From Synechococcaceae cyanobacterium SM2_3_2 (GTDB lineage: Bacteria; Cyanobacteriota; Cyanobacteriia; Thermostichales; Thermostichaceae), in the NCBI GenBank assembly GCA_012031565.1, contig JAAUUM010000002.1, positions 1 to 63,772 on the forward strand: a stretch of DNA of 63,772 nt. Direction: 5' to 3'. Made by a program: the position numbers and the translations under genes. Shown here in pieces: positions 45,051 through 54,536 of this stretch (its first letter is position 1; each line of letters starts with the position of its first letter). A model generated the notes under the pieces. The model was not told the DNA's origin. It saw only the letters and a list, made by a program, of their open reading frames with translations, and ran no database searches.

Positions 45051-45383
45051 TTAGCGAACACCACTGGGCTTGTGGACGATGAAGCTCAACACTTGGCATT
45101 GCAGCACGTTGTCGAAACCCACCACCCGGATGAAGCAATTGGAATAGGATCCCCGGCAGGCTTGCACTTCGCTCAGCACTTCCTGGGTGGAGGCAACATT
45201 AAACAGAGGTAGTTTCCACATCGTCCAGTAGATAACGGTGGGATCCGAGGTTTCGTTAAACTCCACAGCAGGGATGTAGCCCTGATCCAAGATGTACTGA
45301 ATCTGCTTAGAAATTTGCAAATCGGTCAAGGGGGGCAAATAGGATAGCGTTTCGTAACGCCGCTCTTTGGGCAAAGTTTGCAT
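45051..45383 (-). CDS. rbcS: RuBisCO small subunit
   Basis: A 110-residue form I small subunit starting [20 protein letters not shown]; the upstream frame to 45503 has no similarity and is rejected. [39 protein letters not shown] and [20 protein letters not shown] are diagnostic. It forms the L8S8 holoenzyme with RbcL. Last gene of the rbcL-rbcX-rbcS operon; the spacer to rbcX contains a 16-bp direct repeat (GATCCGAGTGG with T-rich tail, 45409-45440). Confidence 0.97.
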   Translation of the reverse strand: MQTLPKERRYETLSYLPPLTDLQISKQIQYILDQGYIPAVEFNETSDPTVIYWTMWKLPLFNVASTQEVLSEVQACRGSYSNCFIRVVGFDNVLQCQVLSFIVHKPSGVR

Positions 45384-45459
45384 GGTCAATCTCCGAGTGA
45401 TTGTGATCCGAGTGGGTTTGATCCGAGTGGTTTTGAGAAGGGTTGGGGGAGAAGGGGAA

Positions 45460-45861
45460 TCAAGATTCGGGGCCGAGCGGATCCTCAAACCCAAAGACAT
45501 CATCTGGGGTCGGATCCGTATCGCTGAGTCCTGTCACCCGTTCTAGGTGAGATCGGCGTTGAGATAAATTGGCCGCTTGGATCCCGGTTTTGAGCATTTC
45601 GGGCAACACATCGGCGATTTCAGTCGCGATATATTCCCGTACTGTCATCAGCCGATAGGCCAAGTCGGGTCGCTCTTGCATCAGTTCTCTCAGGTAAGCC
45701 TCGCTATCTTGCAGCTTGGCACTGGTGGAAAACTGCCGCAGCCATAAGGCTTGAGGCGGATCCATCTCGCTTAGCTGACCCAAAACCGTCCGCATCGCCT
45801 GATAGGTCAAATAACTGATCAGGGTGGCGGTGGTCTCTTTGGTGATCTGCTTCAGGTTCAT
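45460..45861 (-). CDS. rbcX: RuBisCO assembly chaperone RbcX
   Basis: A 133-residue helical protein: [59 protein letters not shown] and [16 protein letters not shown], matching RbcX. The homodimer clamps the C-terminal peptide of newly folded RbcL and passes RbcL8 cores to RbcS. It sits in the classical position between rbcL and rbcS. The last 30 residues, rich in Asp/Pro, are non-conserved. Confidence 0.95.
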   Translation of the reverse strand: MNLKQITKETTATLISYLTYQAMRTVLGQLSEMDPPQALWLRQFSTSAKLQDSEAYLRELMQERPDLAYRLMTVREYIATEIADVLPEMLKTGIQAANLSQRRSHLERVTGLSDTDPTPDDVFGFEDPLGPES

Positions 45862-45969
45862 AGCCAGAGCCGGGATGACAGGGACATCAAGGTGGACTTA
45901 GGGTAGCAAACCTCAATGCCCTGCTCTGATCTAGTGCCAGATCTAGTAAATCTCAGGTCAAGGGATCCC

Positions 45970-47400
45970 TTAGAGGGTATCCATCGCCTGGAATTCAAAC
46001 TTGATCTCTTTCCAGAGTTCGCAGGCAGCAGCCAACTCAGGGCACCAGCGGGCCGCTTCACGAATCACATCGTTGCCTTCGCGGGCCAAACTGCGGCCTT
46101 CATTACGAGCTTGAACGCAAGCTTCCAGCGCCACCCGGTTGGCGGTAGCACCTGGCGCGTTACCCCAGGGATGGCCGAGGGTTCCTCCGCCAAATTGCAG
46201 GCAAGAGTCATCGCCAAAAATCTCCACCAAGGCGGGCATGTGCCAGATATGGATCCCACCGGAGGCGACCGGCATCACACCGGGCATGGAGGCCCAATCT
46301 TGGGTGAAAAAGTTGCCGCGTGAGCGATCAGCTTCCACATAGTTCTCACGCATCTGATCCACAAAGCCGAGGGTGATGTCCCGCTCACCTTCCAGTTTGC
46401 CCACCACAGTACCAGAGTGGAGGTGGTCACCGCCAGACATCCGCAAGCACTTGGCCAACACCCGGAAGTGGATGCCGTGGTTCTTTTGACGGTCGATCAC
46501 CGCGTGCATAGCCCGGTGGATGTGCAACAGGATGCCATTGTCGCGGCACCACTTGGCCAGACTGGTGTTGGCGGTGAAGCCAGCTGTCAGGTAGTCATGC
46601 ATGATGATCGGTGCGCCCAGCTCTTTGGCGTATTCGGCCCGCTGGAACATCTGCTCGACGGTGGGGGCGGTGACGTTGAGGTAGTGCCCCTTGATCTCGC
46701 CGGTTTCTGCCTGAGCCTTGTGGATGGCATCCATCACAAACAAGAAGCGGTCGCGCCAGCGCTGGAAGGGTTGAGAGTTGATGTTCTCGTCATCTTTGGT
46801 GAAGTCGAGCCCACCCCGCAAGCACTCATAGACCGCCCGACCATAGTTTTTGGCGGACAGACCCAGCTTGGGCTTGATGGTGCAACCCAGCAACGGCCTT
46901 CCGTATTTGCCCAACTTGTCCCGCTCCACCTGGATGCCGTGGGGAGGGCCTTGGAAGGTCTTGAGGTAGGCGACCGGGATCCGCAGATCTTCCAGACGTA
47001 GGGCTTTCAGGGCCTTGAAGCCAAACACGTTGCCCACGATGGAGGTGAGCAGGTTGGTGACGGATCCCTCTTCAAACAGGTCAAGAGGATAGGCGATGAA
47101 GCAGAAGTACTGGTTGTCTTCGCCAGGAACCGCTTCGATGTCGTAGCAACGGCCCTTGTAGCGATCCAAATCGGTGAGCAGATCCGTCCACACCGTTGTC
47201 CAGGTGCCAGTAGAAGACTCGGCAGCTACCGCCGCACCGGCTTCTTCGGGAGGAACACCGGGCTGAGGGGAAACCCGGAAGCAGGCCAAAATATCAGTAT
47301 CTTTGGGGGTGTAATCCGGGGTGTAGTAGGTGAGGCGATAATCTTGGACGCCTGCCTTATAGCCGGACTTAGATTGTGCAGTTGCTTGTGAATAGGACAC
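45970..47400 (-). CDS. rbcL: RuBisCO large subunit (form IB)
   Basis: A 476-residue large subunit. GTG at 47400 is used: GGAG is five bases upstream and the protein reads (M)[20 protein letters not shown] as in form IB homologues. Catalytic segments are intact: the carbamylated Lys in [32 protein letters not shown], the loop 6 region [12 protein letters not shown], and GGIHIWHMP. It fixes CO2 on ribulose-1,5-bisphosphate. The 547-base region upstream is shared with divergent ribBA and should hold its promoter. Confidence 0.98.
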   Translation of the reverse strand: MSYSQATAQSKSGYKAGVQDYRLTYYTPDYTPKDTDILACFRVSPQPGVPPEEAGAAVAAESSTGTWTTVWTDLLTDLDRYKGRCYDIEAVPGEDNQYFCFIAYPLDLFEEGSVTNLLTSIVGNVFGFKALKALRLEDLRIPVAYLKTFQGPPHGIQVERDKLGKYGRPLLGCTIKPKLGLSAKNYGRAVYECLRGGLDFTKDDENINSQPFQRWRDRFLFVMDAIHKAQAETGEIKGHYLNVTAPTVEQMFQRAEYAKELGAPIIMHDYLTAGFTANTSLAKWCRDNGILLHIHRAMHAVIDRQKNHGIHFRVLAKCLRMSGGDHLHSGTVVGKLEGERDITLGFVDQMRENYVEADRSRGNFFTQDWASMPGVMPVASGGIHIWHMPALVEIFGDDSCLQFGGGTLGHPWGNAPGATANRVALEACVQARNEGRSLAREGNDVIREAARWCPELAAACELWKEIKFEFQAMDTL

Positions 47401-47753
47401 GATGACTCCACCTTGAGTGCAGATCAAACTTTGACAATCGATGTTTCAACATTGGCTCAAACCTCTCAAACGAGATCAACCAATGACTTCGGGCATCGCC
47501 TACTTCAAAATCCCCAACCCAACAGTCTGAGACCCAGAGTGGGATCCGAATAGGAATACACTAGAGCAACCGAACCAGAGTCCAGAACCCTGAACCCCCT
47601 TCGGCAAACTTTTTTCGATTTGCTTTAGCTTGGTTGTTAACTATAAGCTATCACCCTGACTGAAACCCCGATTATTACTTTATTTATGAGTTCGATTAGA
47701 TAAATTAAACTCTTCTGCTTTTCAAGTCATCAAGCTGGATATTTAGAACAAAA

Positions 47754-47798
47754 GTTAATGTTTTGGGCACAAATAATCTGTCCCAAAAGAGCATTAAC
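47754..47798. promoter_or_regulatory. Large imperfect inverted repeat in the rbcL-ribBA divergent spacer
   Basis: GTTAATGTTTTGGG (47754-47767) faces CCCAAAAGAGCATTAAC (47782-47798): two 7-bp arms separated by a three-base bulge, around a 14-base AT-rich loop. It lies between the divergent promoters of rbcL (minus) and ribBA (plus), in a 547-base AT-rich spacer with no gene (47401-47947). Could be an operator for a LysR-type or other regulator, or an RNA hairpin; which is not decided. Confidence 0.5.
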
Positions 47799-47947
47799 TC
47801 TTTGTGCTGGGGTGGAGACCCTGAGGCTGGCCCCAGCTTACTCGGTGCTGGCCCTGATCAAAGGCGGGTTCCAATTAAAAGGCGGCCCCAACTGACGATC
47901 AGAACGATCCTAAAATCAAGGTTGGATCCCTTGCTTGCAGGCTCAAG

Positions 47948-49714
47948 ATGCTCTCTCCCTTTCCCGAATCGCCCTCTGACTTGCCAATCGTTGATCCCGT
48001 GGGCTTTCATCCGGTGGGGGAAGCGATCGACGATCTGAAATCTGGTCGGCTGATTATTGTGGTAGACGATGAGAACCGCGAAAATGAGGGGGATCTGGTG
48101 GGAGCGGCCCAGTTTGCCACGCCACAGATGATCAACTTTATGGCCACCGAGGCGCGGGGATTGATCTGTCTTGCCATGCAGGGATCCCGGTTGGATCAGC
48201 TGGATATTCCCTTGATGGTGGGGCAAAACACCGATCACCACGGCACCGCTTTCACTGTCAGCATTGATGCCGGGATCCACTTGGGGGTGAGCACTGGCAT
48301 TTCCGCCAGCGACCGCTCCCGCACCATCCAGGCCACCCTCAACCCTGCCACCCGCCCAGAGGATCTGCGCCGACCGGGACATATCTTTCCCTTGCGGGCC
48401 AAAGAAGGGGGGGTGCTGAAGCGAGCGGGCCACACCGAGGCAGCGGTGGATCTATGCGTGTTGGCGGGGCTATATCCCGCTGGGGTGATCTGCGAGATCC
48501 AGAATCCAGATGGATCGATGTCGCGGCTGCCGCAACTGATGGACTATGCCCGCCAGCACGATCTCAAGATCATCACCATCGCCAGTCTGATCGACTATCG
48601 CCTCCAACATGAGCGGTTGGTACAGCGACAGGTGGTGGCGGATCTGCCCAGCGAGTTTGGGGATTTTCGTGTCTATGTCTATCGGGATTCATTGGCGGAT
48701 ACGGAACATCTGGCCATTGTCAAAGGGGATCCAGCTCACTTTGCCCAGCAACAGGTGTTGGTGCGGGTGCACTCAGAAGATCTGCTTGGGGATGCCCTGG
48801 GATCCCTGCGGACAGATTCGCGGCGGCAATTGCAGAGCGCCCTTAAGATGATCGAATACCAGGGGCAGGGGGTGGTGATCTATCTGCGCCAAGAGGGAGT
48901 GCCGGGATCCCTGCGAGATAAAATCCAGGCTTATGCCCTGCAAGATCGCGGGCTGGAGGTGCCAGAGCCGCAATCGCCAACGGTGATCACCCCCATCTTG
49001 CGAAACTACGGCATCGGTGCCCAGATGTTGCGGGATCTGGGAGTCCGGCAAATGCGCTTGATCACCAACAACCCCCGCAAGATTGGGGGACTGTCGGGCT
49101 TTGGGCTGGAGGTGGTGGAACGGGTGCCGCTACTGATGGAGCAAACCGATCCGGCCTTGAGATTTCTCAACCGCCGCTACAAGAGTGGCCCAGCCCCCCA
49201 ACAGTTGCTGCTGACGGTCGCCCTCTATCCCAAGACCAAGGGATCCCTGGCTACGTTACAACGGGCGCTGTGGATAGAGAACCTGCGGCGGCTGGCGGCG
49301 GCGGAAGAACTGCTGATTCAAGAGGATCCCCGTGCCGTCAGTGTGGCCCTATTTGGGGCTGAAGCGGTTGTGGGGCAGGTGGGGGTTGAGACACAAGGGG
49401 CTACAACTATGCCCTGGTATGACGGGCAAGGGTATGACGGGCAAGGGTATGACGGGCAAGGGTACGACGGGCACGGGTATGACGGGCAGGTAGCAGGAGC
49501 TTCTAGGATCCCACAGGCATTGATGGGGCTGTTGCGGCGGGTGATCAGGGTGCCGGATCTTGAGGCAGTGGCCTGGTTAGTGTCAGATGGAGGGGCGGGC
49601 AATCCGTTGGATCATTTGCGGGAGGATCTGAAGCAAGTGGAACTTGTGCCCCAAGATTTAGAAGGGATCCCGCAGTGGCAACCAAAAATTATCTATCGGA
49701 TCCCGTTGTCCTGA
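47948..49714 (+). CDS. ribBA: Bifunctional 3,4-dihydroxy-2-butanone-4-phosphate synthase/GTP cyclohydrolase II
   Basis: A 588-residue riboflavin enzyme. RibB half: IDDLKSGRLIIVVDDENREN, FMATEARGLICLAM, KRAGHTEAAVDLC. RibA half: VHSEDLLGDALGSLRTD, GVVIYLRQEGVPGSLRDKIQ, and NYGIGAQMLRDLGVRQMRLIT then NPRKIGGLSGFGLEVVER. The zinc cysteines of the canonical GCH II cluster (C-x10-C-x-C) are replaced: at the DALGSLRTDSRRQLQ position no Cys are found, which suggests that the RibA half may be inactive or altered. The C-terminal extension (from about 415, PQQLLLTVALYPKTKGSLATLQRALW) is typical of cyanobacteria; it holds a YDGQG repeat from a 15-bp tandem repeat. Confidence 0.92.
   Translation: MLSPFPESPSDLPIVDPVGFHPVGEAIDDLKSGRLIIVVDDENRENEGDLVGAAQFATPQMINFMATEARGLICLAMQGSRLDQLDIPLMVGQNTDHHGTAFTVSIDAGIHLGVSTGISASDRSRTIQATLNPATRPEDLRRPGHIFPLRAKEGGVLKRAGHTEAAVDLCVLAGLYPAGVICEIQNPDGSMSRLPQLMDYARQHDLKIITIASLIDYRLQHERLVQRQVVADLPSEFGDFRVYVYRDSLADTEHLAIVKGDPAHFAQQQVLVRVHSEDLLGDALGSLRTDSRRQLQSALKMIEYQGQGVVIYLRQEGVPGSLRDKIQAYALQDRGLEVPEPQSPTVITPILRNYGIGAQMLRDLGVRQMRLITNNPRKIGGLSGFGLEVVERVPLLMEQTDPALRFLNRRYKSGPAPQQLLLTVALYPKTKGSLATLQRALWIENLRRLAAAEELLIQEDPRAVSVALFGAEAVVGQVGVETQGATTMPWYDGQGYDGQGYDGQGYDGHGYDGQVAGASRIPQALMGLLRRVIRVPDLEAVAWLVSDGGAGNPLDHLREDLKQVELVPQDLEGIPQWQPKIIYRIPLS
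49416..49490. repeat. 15-bp in-frame tandem repeat, five copies
   Basis: Five units of GGTATGACGGGCAAG (fourth GGTACGACGGGCACG), encoding five YDGQG-like pentapeptides in the RibBA C-terminal extension. Confidence 0.95.
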
Positions 49715-50586
49715 TGCAGATCTATCTCCCTTTTGAGAAAACCAACCTCAAGTTGGGGTTGCAGCCCTTGGATTTGACTACATGGTTGCAGGTGGATGAG
49801 CAGCTCTTAGGGTATGGCCAAACCAAAGCTCACCTTTTGAACCATCGCCGTGAGGATGTCTGGGCCAGCTCTCCTGGCAGCGAAGGGGCTCAGCAAGAGG
49901 TGCTGGATTTGGTGATTGAGTTCCTTTGTCAGCAGCATCCCAATCTCTATCACCTCAGAGATGGCAAAATTACAGTTGTGCCGCTGCAACAGACCTGGGA
50001 TCCCCAAGATTTTGCCGCCTGTCCGCTCGATTTGGCTGCTCGTCTGATTCAGGAAGATTTGTGTGTGATGCAGCCGGGATCCCAGGGTTATCTACTGACC
50101 GCTGGATGTGTTTGTTTTCCCTCCCACTGGCAGCTCAGATCCAAATGGGGTCAGCCTGTTGCCACCATTCACGATCCAGTCCCCGATTACGAGGCGAAGC
50201 TCCACAGTCCGGTGGATAATTTCTTGACCAAATTGACGGTGGATCGTCCCGGCTATCGGTTCAATTGGAGCTTGGTGGATACGCCGGAGCTGTTTTTGGG
50301 GGATGTGGATAGTCCTGCCCCGAGTTCTAAGTCCATCAGTCCTGATTTAGAGGGATCCCATTGGATTCGGGTGGAGCGGCAAACGTTGCGGCGATTGCCC
50401 CAAACCCAGGCGGTTCTATTCACCATTCGTATCTATGTCTATCCCCTCAGCATCCTGAGAGACCACCCCGACGCGGCCCAACGGTTGGCCACCACGATTG
50501 AGGTCATGCCCGAGGCGATGCAGCAGTACAAACGCATCGACAGCATCCGGGCAGACTTATTGGCTTATCTGGGATCCCTGGCCTAG
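49714..50586 (+). CDS. DUF3445 protein (heme-dependent oxidative N-demethylase family)
   Basis: About 290 residues starting at ATG 49714, whose A is the last base of the ribBA stop (TGATG), so translation is probably coupled; an upstream GTG at 49675 overlaps ribBA by 40 bases. MQIYLPFEKTNLKLGLQPLD, CVCFPSHWQLRSKWGQPVATIHDPVPDYE (in part), then DNFLTKLTVDRPGYRFNWSL, WIRVERQTLRRLPQTQAVLF and IRIYVYPL match DUF3445. One characterised bacterial member is the heme catalytic subunit of an oxidative N-demethylase that works with FMN and ferredoxin partners. The link to flavin synthesis by gene order is suggestive only. Confidence 0.82.
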   Translation: MQIYLPFEKTNLKLGLQPLDLTTWLQVDEQLLGYGQTKAHLLNHRREDVWASSPGSEGAQQEVLDLVIEFLCQQHPNLYHLRDGKITVVPLQQTWDPQDFAACPLDLAARLIQEDLCVMQPGSQGYLLTAGCVCFPSHWQLRSKWGQPVATIHDPVPDYEAKLHSPVDNFLTKLTVDRPGYRFNWSLVDTPELFLGDVDSPAPSSKSISPDLEGSHWIRVERQTLRRLPQTQAVLFTIRIYVYPLSILRDHPDAAQRLATTIEVMPEAMQQYKRIDSIRADLLAYLGSLA

Positions 50587-51560
50587 ACGGGGGCCAGCTG
50601 CGGTACCGCCCGACGAGGAATCTCGTAGACCAGACGGTCGCGGGCAGCTTTGACATTGGGGAAGATCGCCCCTGCCTCCGCCAATAGCGTCTCGATAGAC
50701 AGGGATCCCTCCAGTCCGTAGCGGGCACTGAAGTGGGTCAGCATGAGGGTATCGGCTTTGGCTTCGAGGGCGACACGGGCGGCCATGCTGGCGGTGGAAT
50801 GTTTGCTGCGACGGGCCAAATCTAGCTCCGCCTCGGCAAAAGTGGCCTCATGGATGACCAAATCGGCAGCGCGGGACAAGTCCACCGCATTGGGGCAATA
50901 CATCGTATCGGTGCAGTAGGCCATTTTGCGCCCGATCTGGGGCACCCCCACATAGTCGCGGCCTTCAATCACACGGCCATCGTCAAGAGTGACCCGCTCC
51001 CCCGCCTTGAGCCTGCCGTAGAGGCGACCCGCTGGGATCCCATCCGCCTGGGCCCGCTCCACATCAAAGGATCCCGGTCGGTCATGCTCCACAATCCGAT
51101 AGCCAAAAGCTGGGATCCGGTGCAGCAGCGGGGCACAAAACACCGAATACTCTGGCTCTTGCAAGACCAGCCCGGTCTCCACCGTATGCACTTGAATCGG
51201 GTAAGGGATCCGCGTTTCGCTATAACTGAGCACCATGTCGATGTAGTCTTTCAAACCGGGTGGGCCATAAATATCGATGCCAGTCGGGGCATTGGTCATG
51301 CCAAAGGTGGCCAGCAATCCCGGCAGGCCATAGATATGATCCCCGTGCATGTGGGTGATGAAGATCCGCCGCAGATGGCTGGGGTTGAGGTGTGATTGGC
51401 GGATGACCTGATGCTGGGTGCCCTCACCACAATCCAACAGCCACATCTCAGCCCGCTGGGGAAACTGCATCATCACCGCCGAGACATTGCGATGCCGGGT
51501 GGGTGCCCCCGAGCTGGTACCCAAAAAGGTGATGCGAATGGCATTTGGATCGGCAGGCAT
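50583..51560 (-). CDS. rnz: Ribonuclease Z (tRNA 3'-processing endonuclease)
   Basis: About 325 residues from MPADPNAIRITFLGTSSGAP; the longer frame to 51599 has no similarity. Metallo-beta-lactamase fold with HMHGDHIYGLPGLL (His70, His72, Asp74, His75), CGEGTQHQ, the EFCAPL-type exosite region, GVPQIGRKMAYCTDTMYCP, HEATFAEAE and LTHFSARYG. It matures the 3' end of tRNAs, which matters because the visible tRNA genes do not encode CCA. Its 3' end overlaps the DUF3445 gene by four bases, convergent. Confidence 0.95.
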   Translation of the reverse strand: MPADPNAIRITFLGTSSGAPTRHRNVSAVMMQFPQRAEMWLLDCGEGTQHQVIRQSHLNPSHLRRIFITHMHGDHIYGLPGLLATFGMTNAPTGIDIYGPPGLKDYIDMVLSYSETRIPYPIQVHTVETGLVLQEPEYSVFCAPLLHRIPAFGYRIVEHDRPGSFDVERAQADGIPAGRLYGRLKAGERVTLDDGRVIEGRDYVGVPQIGRKMAYCTDTMYCPNAVDLSRAADLVIHEATFAEAELDLARRSKHSTASMAARVALEAKADTLMLTHFSARYGLEGSLSIETLLAEAGAIFPNVKAARDRLVYEIPRRAVPQLAPV

Positions 51561-51725
51561 GAGGCTTAAACAATCACTCAGAGAACAGAAGGGTGCCAAA
51601 ACAGGGCGCGAAAACTAGGATCCCGCTTTCATAAGGTAGCTGTCCGCCAATATGGGTGGGGATAAACATGGGTGGGGATCCCTGGGTCAGGGTAGCCTAA
51701 AGAATGTAGTGCAATCGCGGCGGCT

Positions 51726-52322
51726 ATGGCTGGACTTGAGGGCAAAACGGTGGTGACGGCCTGTGCGGGGGTGGCAGCCTTGTGTGGTCTTTGGGGATTG
51801 ATCAGTCCCAATCGTATCGCAGCCGGGGTGGGCACCGTGGCAGCCGGGGCCGCTGTGGCTTTGTCCTGGGGATCCCAACCTCAGTCGTTTCCGTCTGATG
51901 TCGCCCCCCTAGCCGCCAAAACCCCTCAGATCCCCTATCCCACCCTTTGGACATCCCGCTGGAAAAGCCAGACCTCTCAACAAGAGTGGGAGTGGAAGGG
52001 CAAAGCCACCCTGTTGGATTTGGGGGAGTATGTGGTGGCCATCTCGCGGGATGACAATGCCAAAGGGGTCTATGTGCTGGAGCTGAAGCGGCAGGAGAGC
52101 CAAACCGTCAGCGGCATTTGGTGGTTTTATGGCAATCAACCCCCCTCTGGCACCTTTCGGGGCACCTTTTCCCCAGATAGAACCCATTTGGAGGGAGCCT
52201 GGTCAATTACTCAGGGAGAGACTCACAATGGTGGTCAATGGGATCTCAGCCTGATCGACGCTGAGGCGACCGCTGAGGGGATCACGGAGGATCCTATCGC
52301 CCCCGAGACAACCACTGCCTAA
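51726..52322 (+). CDS. Hypothetical protein with N-terminal membrane pair
   Basis: A 198-residue protein of unrecognised family. Residues 7-50 hold two hydrophobic segments (KTVVTACAGVAALCGLWGLI and AAGVGTVAAGAAVALSW). The rest looks beta-rich: EWEWKGKATLLDLGEYVVAI, GVYVLELKRQESQTVSGIWW, FRGTFSPDRTHLEGAWSIT. This resembles an outside-facing small beta domain, possibly a sensor or carbohydrate-related domain. It ends 15 bases before the GT41-like gene on the same strand, suggesting co-transcription. Confidence 0.55.
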   Translation: MAGLEGKTVVTACAGVAALCGLWGLISPNRIAAGVGTVAAGAAVALSWGSQPQSFPSDVAPLAAKTPQIPYPTLWTSRWKSQTSQQEWEWKGKATLLDLGEYVVAISRDDNAKGVYVLELKRQESQTVSGIWWFYGNQPPSGTFRGTFSPDRTHLEGAWSITQGETHNGGQWDLSLIDAEATAEGITEDPIAPETTTA

Positions 52323-52337
52323 GGTGAGGATCCCTAC

Positions 52338-54470
52338 TTGGCCCTGCTAGATCCTGAACCTATCTTGCAATCTCTGGGGGAGGGGGATCTGGCTGAGGTT
52401 CGTTCTCTCTGTTTGAGTTTGGATCCGGCTCAGCTCCAGGCGCTCTATCCCCAAGTGCTCGCCTGGGCAGCCCAGCACCAATCCAGCCGGGATCCCGAGT
52501 TGGTGGGGTTGGCGATCCGGGTGCGGGAGCTGGCCTTGGAATGGGATCCCAGTGATGCTGCCAATCTGGTGCAGTTGGTGCTGTTGGGGCTGAGAACTGA
52601 GGATGAATGGCGGGTCTATCTCCATGCCCAAGCGTTGCTGGAGGTCTGGGAGTCTTTGGCCTCAGCTCGGGATCCTCTACCCCAAGCTCTGTGGGGGATC
52701 CAGGCCAATCCATTTTTTCAGGTGCTGCTGAGGGGGTTGGGATTGGCGGGTTTCTGGGATGTGTTTTTTGGCTTAGGGGCAGCCTACATCCCCTCCTTAC
52801 CACACGAACAACGGGATCCCGCTAGGGCAGTATTGGCTCAGTTAGCTACCCATTACGCTCCCGATCTAGATCTGCAAGATCCCCAACCCCAGTGGCAACC
52901 TCGGGATTTGCTGCATTGGATCGTGCCAGAGATTTTGAAACTTTTATTTCATGGATCCTCTCTGCGGGGCTACTCGATTATGGCCGAGCAGATGCAGCGG
53001 CTGGCACTGGCTCCCGAGACGGCGGCGGATCCCGAATTGGAGTTACGGTTGTTGGCGGATGCCCTGGACTACTGCTGCTTATCCGGGATCCCGACTCAAG
53101 CTCAGGGATTGTTGGACAAGATTCTGCATCTGTGGCCCTTGGAACGGGTGGAGACCTTGGCCCACCATCCCCAACCGGGATCCCTGGTCTTGCTCTGGAC
53201 AATCTTGTTTCGGGTCTGCTTTGACTGGGCCTACTTGAGCGATGATCAGGCTCAGATTCGTCGCCATCAGCAGGCCGCAGGGGCAGGGTTTAGCCGCTGG
53301 CTGAGACAGATGATGCCCCAGTGGGTGACGCCAGATACCCATCAGTTGCCAACCGTGGGATCCCGTCCATTGCGGGTGGGCTATCTGGGCTTATGTTTTC
53401 GCCGCCATTCGGTGGGATCCCTGAGCTTTGAGGCGTTAACCCAACACAATCGGCAGCGGGTGCAGAGTTACTACTACTTTGTCGGCACCCTTGATCAGCC
53501 AGAGGATCCGATCTACGCAGGTTTCAAAACGGGATCCCATCGCTTTTATGATCTGGCCCATCAGGACTGGCCACAGGTCTTGACCCAGGTACAAGCCGAT
53601 GATCTGGATATCTTGGTCTATCTAGATGCCACCACCTCTGATCTGGGCTGCAAAGTGTTGGCGATGCGGCCTGCTCCGATTCAGATCAGCTGGTTGGGGG
53701 GCGATTCTCCCGGTTTGCCCGAGATTGATTATTTTTGGGTGGATCCCCATATTGTGGCGGCAGATGCCCAGTCCGATTACACCGAGACGTTGCTGAGGCT
53801 ACCCACCTTTGCCGCCGTGGGAGGGTTCCCGGTCGCAGAGATCGATCTGGAGGTATTGCGAGCCCAGTGGGGGATCCCGGCGGAAGCGTTGGTCTATTGG
53901 ACTTCGGCCCATGCCCGCAAGCGGTCAGATGAGTGCATTGAGGCCCATCTAGCCATCGTGGCGGCGGTGCCGGAGAGCGTCTTGGTGATCAAAGGGGTGG
54001 GGGATATCAGCAGTCTGACCGAGGCGTACCGCAGTCGGGCTGAACGGTTGGGCATCACGAGCCAACTGCGGTTTGTGCCCATGACCCAGCACAACGAGGA
54101 GCATCGCGCCCAACTGCAACTGGCGGATCTGATCCTCGATACCTTTCCCTACACGGGGGCAACCCATACGTTTGAGGCGCTTGACCTGGGGATCCCGGTG
54201 CTAACGCGGGTGGGTCGGCACTACTATGGCCGCATGAGCTACACCCTGCTGCAAACGCTGGGCCTGAAGGACTGCATCACCTGGGATCGAGAGGCGTACA
54301 TTCGCCAAGGGATCCATTTGGGGCATCATCGAGACAAACTGGAGCAGCTCCAGCAGACCATTCGCACCTCCCGACAGGATCCAGGCTGTATCCTCTGGGA
54401 TCCCGTGGGATTTGTCAGGCATCTGGAGGATATCTTTGAACAGCTTGTCGAAGAACACCAAACAGGCTAA
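52338..54470 (+). CDS. O-GlcNAc transferase-like glycosyltransferase (GT41/SPINDLY family)
   Basis: A 710-residue protein with TTG start, AAGGTGAGG just upstream. Residues 1-330 are a helical TPR-like scaffold rich in Leu (LDPAQLQALYPQVLAWAAQH, LALEWDPSDAANLVQLVLLG). From about 340 the catalytic part follows: LRVGYLGLCFRRHSVGSLSF, DILVYLDATTSDLGCKVLAM, RPAPIQISWLGGDSPGLPEIDYF, VYWTSAHARKRSDECIEAHL and LADLILDTFPYTGATHTFEAL, the UDP-sugar-binding end with DLGIPVLTRVG and YYGRMSYTLL. Family members transfer sugars to protein Ser/Thr; bacterial targets are poorly known. Neighbour 51726-52322 may be functionally linked. Confidence 0.85.
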   Translation: MALLDPEPILQSLGEGDLAEVRSLCLSLDPAQLQALYPQVLAWAAQHQSSRDPELVGLAIRVRELALEWDPSDAANLVQLVLLGLRTEDEWRVYLHAQALLEVWESLASARDPLPQALWGIQANPFFQVLLRGLGLAGFWDVFFGLGAAYIPSLPHEQRDPARAVLAQLATHYAPDLDLQDPQPQWQPRDLLHWIVPEILKLLFHGSSLRGYSIMAEQMQRLALAPETAADPELELRLLADALDYCCLSGIPTQAQGLLDKILHLWPLERVETLAHHPQPGSLVLLWTILFRVCFDWAYLSDDQAQIRRHQQAAGAGFSRWLRQMMPQWVTPDTHQLPTVGSRPLRVGYLGLCFRRHSVGSLSFEALTQHNRQRVQSYYYFVGTLDQPEDPIYAGFKTGSHRFYDLAHQDWPQVLTQVQADDLDILVYLDATTSDLGCKVLAMRPAPIQISWLGGDSPGLPEIDYFWVDPHIVAADAQSDYTETLLRLPTFAAVGGFPVAEIDLEVLRAQWGIPAEALVYWTSAHARKRSDECIEAHLAIVAAVPESVLVIKGVGDISSLTEAYRSRAERLGITSQLRFVPMTQHNEEHRAQLQLADLILDTFPYTGATHTFEALDLGIPVLTRVGRHYYGRMSYTLLQTLGLKDCITWDREAYIRQGIHLGHHRDKLEQLQQTIRTSRQDPGCILWDPVGFVRHLEDIFEQLVEEHQTG

Positions 54471-54536
54471 AAAAACGCTTAACTGCTTGCATTAACTAAC
54501 CCCTCCAACTAATCTCAAATCAACCCCAGAACCCTC

